From JBAXGE01 sp044344145 (GTDB lineage: Bacteria; Planctomycetota; Phycisphaerae; WQYP01), in contig JBIJDM010000051.1 in NCBI GenBank assembly GCA_044344145.1, forward strand, positions 1 to 14,038: DNA of 14,038 nt. Direction: 5' to 3'. Under the pieces are notes generated by a model. That model was not told the origin of the DNA, made no database searches, and saw only the letters and a list, made by a program, of their open reading frames with translations. Position numbers and translations under genes: made by a program. Below are positions 7,269-13,587 of the stretch, piece after piece. The first letter of the stretch is position 1, and each line of letters starts with the position of its first letter.

Positions 7269-8675
7269 TTATTCAATGAGGCCATATTCTTTGATCTTAC
7301 GATACAGCGTACGTTCGCCAATGCCCAGTATTTTGGCCGCCTGTTCGCGGTTACCGGCCACCATGGCCAGCGTATGCTCGATGGCCTTGCGCTCCAGATC
7401 GGCCAGATTCATCCCGGTCATAGGGGCCAGCGCGGTGGATTCCTCGCCCCGATCGGGAATGGTGGCCAGGGCGGTGGTGACGTTCACATTTTGGGTAATT
7501 TCCGAGGGAATATCGGCCAGGGTAATTTCCGGCCCGGCCGCGAGAATGACAATGCTTTCAATGGCATTTTCCAATTGCCGGACGTTGCCCGGCCAGGGAA
7601 AGGCCGTCAGCACTTCCCGGGCGGCCGGGGCGATGCCGGTGATTACCTTGTTGTTCTGACGGGCGAATTTTTCAACGAAGAAACGGACCAGCAGCAGGAT
7701 ATCCTCGCGCCGTTGCCGCAACGGGGGCAACTGGATTGTGGCACCTTTGATGCGGAAATACAGGTCTTCGCGGAAGCTTTTATTCTGTACGGCCGATTCC
7801 AAATCCCGGTTGGTCGCGGCGACAAAACGCACATTGGTCTGGATGGGTTCATTGGACCCCAGCCGGGTAATTTGGCGATCCTGCAGCACCCGCAACAATT
7901 TGGCCTGCATGGTCAGGGGCATATCGCCGATTTCATCCAGAAACAGTGTGCCACCATCGGCATATTCGAAGCGACCGATACGGTCGGCGCGGGCATCGGT
8001 AAAGGCGCCACGGACATGACCAAACAGTTCGTCTTCCAAGGTGCTTTCATTCAAGCCCGCGCAGTTCAGGGCCACGAAGCGCTGGCCACTGCGGCGGGAA
8101 TTTTGATGCAGCGCCCGGGCCACCAATTCCTTGCCGGTGCCCGATTCCCCCAGAATCAACACATTGATCTCCGTGGGCGCAATCTGGCGGATCAACCGGG
8201 CCACGCGTTGCATGGGTTCGGACGCGCCGATAATGGCGGTCATCCCGAAGCGGTGATCCAAAGCCTGATTCAGTTCGATATTCTGCTGGGTCAGTTGCAC
8301 TTTTTCCGCAGCGCGACGGACCTGTTGGCGGATAATTTCCAAGTCTAACGGCTTTTGGATGAAATCATACGCCCCTTCGCGCATGCATTGGACTGCGGTG
8401 GATACATCCCCATACGCGGTGACTACCAAGACTTCGGTAGTCGGATGGTTACGTTTGACGTAACGTAACAATTCCATGCCATCATCCGGCTGATCCATAC
8501 GCAGATCGGTGATGACCAGCTCAATCGCCTCGTCACTCAGGCGTTTCTTGCCTTCGCTCAGACTGTGGGCCTGAACCACCGCGAAGCCCATGCGGGCGAC
8601 CGCTTCGGCCATGACATCAGCATGATCCACTTCATCATCCACAATCAACACACGTACCGCAGGACTCTTGCTCAT
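7269..8675 (-). CDS. Sigma-54-dependent response regulator, NtrC family
   Basis: Two-component regulator that activates RNA polymerase holding sigma-54. There are 468 residues. The receiver domain spans 8-120, with the acidic pocket Asp13/Asp14, phospho-acceptor Asp57 (VITDLRM), Thr86 and Lys108 (QKPLD). A linker helix lies at 121-140. The AAA+ domain spans about 148-375, with Walker A GESGTGKE (176-183), a sigma-54 contact loop written GAFTDA (223-228) instead of the usual GAFTGA, and Walker B TLFLDEI (243-249). A Fis-type helix-turn-helix closes the protein (NREQAAKILGIGERTLYRKIKEYG). The start is fixed at ATG 8675: it overlaps the fmt stop as ATGA and has AAGGTGA just upstream. A longer frame reaches 8726 inside fmt and is unlikely. 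No histidine kinase is adjacent, so the signal is unknown. Confidence 0.96.
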   Translation of the reverse strand: MSKSPAVRVLIVDDEVDHADVMAEAVARMGFAVVQAHSLSEGKKRLSDEAIELVITDLRMDQPDDGMELLRYVKRNHPTTEVLVVTAYGDVSTAVQCMREGAYDFIQKPLDLEIIRQQVRRAAEKVQLTQQNIELNQALDHRFGMTAIIGASEPMQRVARLIRQIAPTEINVLILGESGTGKELVARALHQNSRRSGQRFVALNCAGLNESTLEDELFGHVRGAFTDARADRIGRFEYADGGTLFLDEIGDMPLTMQAKLLRVLQDRQITRLGSNEPIQTNVRFVAATNRDLESAVQNKSFREDLYFRIKGATIQLPPLRQRREDILLLVRFFVEKFARQNNKVITGIAPAAREVLTAFPWPGNVRQLENAIESIVILAAGPEITLADIPSEITQNVNVTTALATIPDRGEESTALAPMTGMNLADLERKAIEHTLAMVAGNREQAAKILGIGERTLYRKIKEYGLIE

Positions 8676-9652
8676 ACAGTCACCTTTTCCGGGACCGGAG
8701 GCGTCAGCACACTTTGCAGCGACCAACCGGCCTGGACACCATAACCATTAACAAAATTTTCCATGTTCAGGGCTTTTTTACCCTGCGGCTGGAGCGCAAG
8801 GATTCGTATTGCCCCCTGGCCGCAGGCCACACAATTGGCATCAATAAACCGACCGGGCTGCCCCGGCGTACCCTGTTCGGTTTCGACCCGAACGGTTAGC
8901 AAGGTGGCCTGAGTACGGACCTGTCCATCGGACTGACACACCTGAACCGCGATGCCCGGCCAAGGTGACAGCCCGCGGATCTTCGCCGATACCGCCCGGG
9001 CTGGGGCATTAAAGTCTACCCAAGCCATGGTACGTTGCAACTTGGGGGCTTTACAGGCCTGGGTTAAATTTTGGGTTTCGGGCTGCAAGGTATCGGTGCG
9101 TATGGCCTCTAAGACCTGATTGATCAGCGGCGCGCCCAAAAGCGCTAGACGATCATGCAGCGAACCGGTGGTTTCTTCCGGCCCTATCGTGGTTGCCACC
9201 CGGGCCAAAACATCGCCGCCGTCCATAATCTCGGTAACGCGGATGACACTCACACCGGTTTCTCGATCATCATTCAAAATGGCCCAGTGAATCGGAGCGG
9301 CCCCGCGATATTTGGGCAACAATGAAGAATGAAGGTTAATCCCCCCGTGGGGTGCCAAGTGCAGTAATTCCGGAGACAACTTCTGCCCAAAGGCAATTAC
9401 GACCAAGACATCGGGACGGGCTTGCGCGATGGCCTGCAACCCCGTGCTATCGTTAATATTGTCGTGCCGAATTAAATGCCGTCCTTCAGCCAGCGCCCAG
9501 GCCGCTACGGGAGTCGGAGTCAAGACTTTACCCCGTCCGGCGGGGCGATCCGGCTGCGAGACAATCAGCGGGATTTCGACCCCGGCAGCCTGAGCCAAGC
9601 GCTGCAAGGTGGGCAAACCGAAAGCTCCTGATCCCATGAATACAACACGCAT
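8672..9652 (-). CDS. fmt: Methionyl-tRNA formyltransferase Fmt
   Basis: Fmt formylates initiator Met-tRNA with 10-formyl-tetrahydrofolate so that bacterial translation can start. It has 326 residues, close to the usual 310-320. The N-terminal formyltransferase domain begins MRVVFMGSGAFGLPTL and carries the folate-site SQPDRPAGRGK and the catalytic triad Asn106, His108 (NLHSSLLPKYRGAAPI) and Asp144 (EIMDGGDVL). The C-terminal OB-like domain that binds tRNA starts near 205 (LQRTMAWVDF, LSPWPG). Start ATG 9652 has AGAGG 5 nt upstream. It is the first gene of the tight five-gene run, lying right after the terminator of the TPR-like gene. Its stop overlaps the next start as ATGA. The deformylase gene def, a common neighbour, is not seen. 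Confidence 0.97.
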   Translation of the reverse strand: MRVVFMGSGAFGLPTLQRLAQAAGVEIPLIVSQPDRPAGRGKVLTPTPVAAWALAEGRHLIRHDNINDSTGLQAIAQARPDVLVVIAFGQKLSPELLHLAPHGGINLHSSLLPKYRGAAPIHWAILNDDRETGVSVIRVTEIMDGGDVLARVATTIGPEETTGSLHDRLALLGAPLINQVLEAIRTDTLQPETQNLTQACKAPKLQRTMAWVDFNAPARAVSAKIRGLSPWPGIAVQVCQSDGQVRTQATLLTVRVETEQGTPGQPGRFIDANCVACGQGAIRILALQPQGKKALNMENFVNGYGVQAGWSLQSVLTPPVPEKVTV

Positions 9653-9670
9653 CGCAACCTCTTATTACGC

Positions 9671-9705
9671 AATAATGAAAACGCCACGGGATATGGCCCG
9701 TGGCG
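9671..9705 (-). terminator. Intrinsic terminator after the TPR-like membrane protein gene
   Basis: A perfect 9-bp stem (CGCCACGGG at 9682-9690 pairing with CCCGTGGCG at 9697-9705) has a 6-nt loop. On the minus strand it is followed by TTTTCATTATT. It lies 31 bp beyond the stop codon of the gene ending at 9737 and only about 20 bp before fmt. The fmt promoter must therefore overlap it or lie just upstream; a weak candidate is TTGCCT (9739-9744) and TACAGT (9717-9722), 16 bp apart. Some read-through into fmt is also possible. Confidence 0.8.
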
Positions 9706-9736
9706 CCAGCGGTTAAACTGTATCATGTCCGCGAAA

Positions 9737-10765
9737 TTAGGCAACTGCGGTTTTCGGCATCATCGCTTCGGCCTGAGCAGCGTTGGCCCGCAAGACATCC
9801 AATTTGCTTTGAACTTCGGCGGCAACCCGGGCATTGGGGTACTCATGAATGATCATTTCGCCCACCGCGATGGCCTGAGTCCAATTACAATCGTGAATTT
9901 GCAGGGCGAATTGCGTTGCCAACTGCTGCAATCGTTTCTTGAACACATCCCGGGCGGCTTCTTTGTACGCCAGTGCTTCACTGGGCGACAGATATTGATC
10001 CAACATCTTGAGCAATTCCACACTGCGGTCCAAATCATCGCGATTTACCGCATCGGTCCACATCTTCAGCAACTCGCCCTTATGGGCCAAACGAGCACGT
10101 CTAAGCTCATCCGGCAGCGCCAGCACACTGGGTTCCTGCGGATGTAATTTGCTCAGTTTGTCAATTTCTCCCAATGCCGACGACCAGTCATAGCGACTGA
10201 AGTGGGTATAGACCACCTCCAACAGCGCCTGCATATCCTGATCGTGGGAATTTTTCTGGGCCTGATTCACCTTGTTACGCAGGCTTTGGGCTTCGGTGTG
10301 ATAGCCGAAACGTTTATCCATTTCGTCAATCATGATCAGTGCCGAATCAAAATCACCGTGGGCAATATCCTCATGAATAGCTTCACGCAGCGCTTCGCGG
10401 TCTTTCTGCCGATACGCCACGCGCTTGGCGGCTTCGGAGAGAGTCAGAGTATCCACGGTTTGTTTCTGGATGGCCAAAATGCTGGTGAGTAATTCTACCG
10501 AGCGTGCGCGGGTATCCGCGGCCATCACTTCGGATTCGCGCAGAATCTCAAGCAGACCTACCGCATGGGCGGACCCCACACAACCCACCAGCCCGATGCC
10601 CAGCAATACCAGACCGGGTGCTGCGGTGAGTAGCCGCGTCATCAAGCTATCCCCGGCAATAACGCCGGTAATCGCCAGCGTTAACCCCAACAGTGCCGCC
10701 AGCGCGGAGGCCACAGCACCCCAACCGACAATCATCCGGGCTTTGGCGATTCTTTCACTTAACAT
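9737..10765 (-). CDS. Membrane-anchored protein with four TPR-like helical repeats, function unknown
   Basis: I do not recognise a named family. From ATG 10765 there are 342 residues. Two membrane helices lie near 12-37 and 46-69, with a short loop between, so most of the protein is a large domain on one side of the membrane. A charged helical linker lies at about 75-125. Then come four degenerate helix-pair repeats, each with the pattern (D/W)-x-x-(A/S)-(L/V/I) followed by a hydrophobic helix and Pro- or Ser-containing turn: GDFDSALIMIDEM, YDWSSALGEIDKL, DDLDRSVELLKML and CNWTQAIAVGEMI, 50-55 residues apart. The C-terminus is Ala-rich. Start choice: an in-frame ATG at 10798 exists, but the 10765 ATG has a strong AGGTGG. 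A scaffold or envelope role is a guess. The gene has its own promoter and terminator, so it is probably monocistronic. Confidence 0.8.
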   Translation of the reverse strand: MLSERIAKARMIVGWGAVASALAALLGLTLAITGVIAGDSLMTRLLTAAPGLVLLGIGLVGCVGSAHAVGLLEILRESEVMAADTRARSVELLTSILAIQKQTVDTLTLSEAAKRVAYRQKDREALREAIHEDIAHGDFDSALIMIDEMDKRFGYHTEAQSLRNKVNQAQKNSHDQDMQALLEVVYTHFSRYDWSSALGEIDKLSKLHPQEPSVLALPDELRRARLAHKGELLKMWTDAVNRDDLDRSVELLKMLDQYLSPSEALAYKEAARDVFKKRLQQLATQFALQIHDCNWTQAIAVGEMIIHEYPNARVAAEVQSKLDVLRANAAQAEAMMPKTAVA

Positions 10766-10786
10766 ACCGCACCACCTTTCCGAGCT

Positions 10787-10810
10787 AATTATTTTCATAG
10801 AAAAATAATT
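10787..10810. repeat. AT-rich inverted repeat in the leader of the TPR-like gene
   Basis: AATTATTTT (10787-10795) and AAAATAATT (10802-10810) form a perfect 9-bp inverted repeat with a 6-nt spacer. It lies between the predicted transcription start near 10821 and the AGGTGG ribosome site, so it would form a hairpin in the RNA or serve as a dyad for a DNA-binding protein. It contains only A and T in the arms and stands out from the GC-richer surroundings. Confidence 0.6.
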
Positions 10811-10827
10811 TCAGACTTGTTTACCTT

Positions 10828-10856
10828 AATGTAATCCTTGAGGTGGCCAAGGTCAA
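10828..10856 (-). promoter_or_regulatory. Sigma-70-type promoter for the TPR-like membrane protein gene
   Basis: On the minus strand, TTGACC (10856-10851) and TACATT (10833-10828) are separated by 17 bp. This gives a start near 10821 and a leader of about 56 nt. The spacer contains a dyad, CCTTG (10836-10840) and CAAGG (10848-10852), which could be an operator. The promoter is predicted from sequence only. Confidence 0.5.
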
Positions 10857-10910
10857 GAAAAATCGGCGAATACGAAAATATGCCCACGAAAACTTGCCCC
10901 ATCCACCCCA

Positions 10911-10940
10911 CTGGCAGAGCACATCTCTTTGGACTACAAT
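10911..10940 (+). promoter_or_regulatory. Candidate promoter for mqnC
   Basis: TACAAT (10935-10940) is a five-of-six match to a sigma-70 -10 box. CTGGCA (10911-10916), 18 bp upstream, is a weak -35 box. The start would be near 10947, about 30 nt before the mqnC ATG. The two divergent promoters in this 200-bp intergenic region do not overlap. The rest of the region shows nothing else I can name. Confidence 0.4.
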
Positions 10941-10977
10941 TCGACGAAGTTTCAAACATTATTGAAGACTGGAAAAC

Positions 10978-12345
10978 ATGCTGAATGTAAGCCCCCAAGA
11001 ACGTGACCTCGAGAGTGTACTTACCCCCCAAGGTCCCGCATACCAGCCAAGTTTTGACATGGCCAGCGTGGTAGCAGGCCAACGCCGCCTGTCAGATGAC
11101 GAATTTCTGGAACTTTACCACCACGCCCCCCTCTATGCTCTTGGCCGCTGGGCGTTTGGTGTCAGTCAGCGTCTGCATCCGGAAGACTACCGGACTTATG
11201 TGATTGACCGGAACATCAATTACACCAATATTTGCACCGCCCGGTGTACGTTTTGTGCCTTCAAACGCAATGATCCCAAAGCCGTTGATGCCTACACCCT
11301 GGATCAAGACCATATTCTCGGCAAGATTGCAGAACTGGTCTCCATCGGGGGCACCCAGATTCTGATGCAAGGTGGGATGAACCCCGAGTTGCCCATCAGT
11401 TATTACGAAGACCTGCTCCGGGCTATCCGGAAGCATTACCCCCAAGTCCATATCCATGCTTTCAGCCCCCCGGAGTTTGTCGAATTCGCCCGTTACTTCA
11501 ATATGCCGGTGGCGGAAGTCATCCGCCGTTTCAAGGTCGCGGGGCTGGATACCATCCCCGGCGGTGGTGGTGAAATATTTTCCGATCGGGTGCGCAGCCG
11601 GATCGGACCGGGCAAATGCACCGGCGAGGAATGGCTGGATGTGATGGCTGAAGCTCATCGGCAAGGCATGGGCACATCGGTCACCATGCTCATCGGCCAT
11701 ATCGAAACCGTCGCCGATCGGCTGGATCATCTCCAGCGGATCCGCCAACGGCAGGACTGGGCGTTGGCCCATGCTCCGGCCAATTACACCGCCTTCATCA
11801 CCTGGACCTACCAGCCGGACAATACCCCCTTGGACCGCAAACGTAAATGGTCGCCGGACAGCGGGAAACCGTATGAGTTTGATAATGGACGTACGGTGCG
11901 TTTGGCCGATGCGGCGGAATATTTGCGTACGTTGGCATTGTGCCGGCTGTATCTGGACAACATCCCCAATATGCAAAGCAGTTGGGTGACCATGGGGCCA
12001 AAGGTCGGGCAACTGGCATTGTTCTTCGGTGCCAACGACATGGGCTCGGTGATGATGGAAGAAAATGTGGTATCCGCCGCGGGCACCACGTTCCGGCTGG
12101 ATGCGGAAATGATCTGTCGGTTGATCCGTGATGCGGGTTGGATTCCGGCCCAACGGAATCAGCATTATCAGGTACTGCAGCGTTGGGATGGCCCTGAGGC
12201 CCCGGACTTACAGCCCCGGCCGCATGTCCCGCAGCAGCATCGACAACACGCGATCACGCCCCAAGACGCATCGGCGTATAAGAGCGGGAATTTTGTGCCC
12301 GTACAGGAACTCAAAACGAAAACCACGAGTTTGCCGGTGCTATGA
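10978..12345 (+). CDS. mqnC: Cyclic dehypoxanthinyl futalosine synthase MqnC (radical SAM)
   Basis: MqnC cyclises dehypoxanthine futalosine to its cyclic form, using a 4Fe-4S cluster and S-adenosylmethionine, in the futalosine route to menaquinone. The cluster motif is Cys86-x3-Cys90-x2-Cys93 within NINYTNICTARCTFCAFKR; INYTN favours MqnC over the related MqnE and CofH. Further marks are GGMNPELPISYYEDLL, HAFSPPEFVEFA, IPGGGGEIFSDRVR and RDAGWIPAQRNQHY. Length is 455, against roughly 350-390 for the family. The excess lies mainly in a polar tail after about residue 398, rich in Gln, His and Pro, plus some 25 residues at the N-terminus. A later start at ATG 11059 would give a more typical N-terminus but has no clear ribosome site; ATG 10978 has GGA nearby. 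It stands alone, without other mqn genes, and converges on the next gene 21 bp away. Confidence 0.9.
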   Translation: MLNVSPQERDLESVLTPQGPAYQPSFDMASVVAGQRRLSDDEFLELYHHAPLYALGRWAFGVSQRLHPEDYRTYVIDRNINYTNICTARCTFCAFKRNDPKAVDAYTLDQDHILGKIAELVSIGGTQILMQGGMNPELPISYYEDLLRAIRKHYPQVHIHAFSPPEFVEFARYFNMPVAEVIRRFKVAGLDTIPGGGGEIFSDRVRSRIGPGKCTGEEWLDVMAEAHRQGMGTSVTMLIGHIETVADRLDHLQRIRQRQDWALAHAPANYTAFITWTYQPDNTPLDRKRKWSPDSGKPYEFDNGRTVRLADAAEYLRTLALCRLYLDNIPNMQSSWVTMGPKVGQLALFFGANDMGSVMMEENVVSAAGTTFRLDAEMICRLIRDAGWIPAQRNQHYQVLQRWDGPEAPDLQPRPHVPQQHRQHAITPQDASAYKSGNFVPVQELKTKTTSLPVL

Positions 12346-12366
12346 CTGGCGTGGGTGACTGTTAGG

Positions 12367-13542
12367 TTATTTTTCCAGCACGTAATAGGTGGGCAAGTCA
12401 AAACCCTCATCGGGTAGGATCAGCCGCAGGCTTTTCTCCTTGCGTTGCTGTTCCAAGGGGATCAACCGCAGGATTACCTCCGTATTGTTTTTCAAATCCG
12501 CGCCCACGACCACCTTGCTATCCCGTAGCACATAGCGACAGGCCAGAATCCGTCCACGCAGGGCGGGACCTTGGTTGGTGGTTTGGATTTCCACCACATC
12601 CGCGGTCAGGGCCGCGGTATAGGGTTGGATTTCCTGTAAGGAGGGAGTTCTGCCCACAGCAATTATTTTTCCGCGAATCTCGGAAATTACGGCGGCGGGC
12701 TGGATTGCCGGACGAGTGGTCGGCGTATCGGGAAGCGTTCCGGATAATTCAATATGATCCCAAGTGGCCGTACCCGTCACCGGACCATCACTGGATAAGG
12801 CCAGACCGATACAGAGGGTTTGCGCCACTTTCACGGCGGCCGTACCCCAAGCATGCCATTCTTTGCCATCACGGGAATAGTAACCTGAAAACGTATCACC
12901 ACTGTGCACTAAACGTATCCAATCCGCCGTGCCTTCCAATTTGGGCAGGGGCATTTCGGTCTCGGTGGTCGCGGCGGCCGTGAGTGGGCGCCAGGCGAAG
13001 CTGAGTGTCTTCTTAATCGGTCGCAGCGACAGATGGATTGTGGCCGCCTGGTCGGAAGGTTTGGCCACGGGCAATTCCCGCAACATCAGTGCGATCCGAC
13101 CATTGGGACCGATATTCGCGTAGGAATTCAGATGGGCAGTTATTTGCCCGTCACCAACCAGACGCTGATTCACATAGTGACAGGTGTCCGCAGTCCCATA
13201 AATATCGGCGCTCTGTGATTGCAGGATAATTTTATCATCATCCTGACGCCCGGTGCTGCCCAGCGCCCGGCCCAGAACGTGAGTCTGCCAAGGCGCCAGC
13301 AATGGCTCCAGGCTTGGTGTAAGCTGGGCATCCGGGTCTGGCCCCGCAATCCATACATCCGGCATCATGGCCGCAGCCTTACCCTCGGGGGTTATCTGGA
13401 CCCATGCATCAACCTTGGTGAACTTTTGATCTAACGCGGCAATGTATACATGAGAAGGTTTAAACTTGGGGGCAATATGCGTGATATAACGCACATGATT
13501 GCTCCAACGCGGATGATACACTTCTTTATTATCTGTTGTCAA
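12367..13542 (-). CDS. 3' remnant of a propeller plus concanavalin-A-like protein, 5' end cut off by an IS
   Basis: The frame is open for 391 codons from a TTG at 13542, but that TTG and the next codons (TTGACAACA) appear to belong to the IS end. There is no ribosome site, signal peptide or early ATG (first in-frame Met at 59). Residues 8-65 (YHPRWSNHVRYITHIAP, then VYIAALDQKF and PDVWIAG) look like the last blade of a TolB/WD40-like propeller, so an upstream part is missing. Residues about 90-268 resemble a concanavalin-A/DUF1349-like sandwich: DGQITAHLNSYANIGPNGR, IRLVHSGDTFSGYYSRDGKE, IGLALSS, ATWDHIELSG. A Pro/Thr linker leads to a small beta-rich C-terminal domain (285-391). The intact protein was probably secreted and possibly carbohydrate-related; no catalytic residues are recognisable. 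I regard it as a broken gene, although the reading frame is undamaged. Confidence 0.7.
   Translation of the reverse strand: MTTDNKEVYHPRWSNHVRYITHIAPKFKPSHVYIAALDQKFTKVDAWVQITPEGKAAAMMPDVWIAGPDPDAQLTPSLEPLLAPWQTHVLGRALGSTGRQDDDKIILQSQSADIYGTADTCHYVNQRLVGDGQITAHLNSYANIGPNGRIALMLRELPVAKPSDQAATIHLSLRPIKKTLSFAWRPLTAAATTETEMPLPKLEGTADWIRLVHSGDTFSGYYSRDGKEWHAWGTAAVKVAQTLCIGLALSSDGPVTGTATWDHIELSGTLPDTPTTRPAIQPAAVISEIRGKIIAVGRTPSLQEIQPYTAALTADVVEIQTTNQGPALRGRILACRYVLRDSKVVVGADLKNNTEVILRLIPLEQQRKEKSLRLILPDEGFDLPTYYVLEK
13513..13542 (-). promoter_or_regulatory. Outward hybrid promoter at the IS/host junction
   Basis: The IS end supplies a consensus -35 box TTGACA (13542-13537), reading out of the IS. 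The host gene fragment supplies TATCAT (13518-13513), a five-of-six -10 box, with 18 bp between. It would transcribe the gene remnant to its left. Predicted from sequence only. Confidence 0.4.
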
Positions 13543-13587
13543 GAAGTAGAAATGTCACCCTCTTAGCCGAAGTAGATATGTCACCCT
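13543..13587. repeat. Tandem 19-bp direct repeat at the IS end (probable transposase binding sites)
   Basis: Two copies of GAAGTAGAWATGTCACCCT, at 13543-13561 and 13569-13587, differ at one base (A or T at the W) and are separated by 7 bp. Repeated motifs of this kind at the ends of IS elements are commonly transposase-binding sites. The inner copy contains the transposase stop codon (13581-13583). Confidence 0.75.

Noticed and set aside
6792..8348. Plus-strand frame of 518 codons antisense to ispF and the response regulator
   Set aside because: It spans two confidently identified minus-strand genes; its His/Gln/Gly-rich composition is typical of an antisense shadow.
9662..9675. Palindrome TTATT-ACGC-AATAA in the fmt leader as a regulator site
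   Set aside because: A 5-bp A/T dyad next to a terminator T-run is easily due to chance, and no second copy is seen at other promoters.
10795..11082. Minus-strand frame of 95 codons across the divergent promoter region
   Set aside because: It overlaps the mqnC start on the other strand and both promoters, and has no family resemblance or ribosome site.
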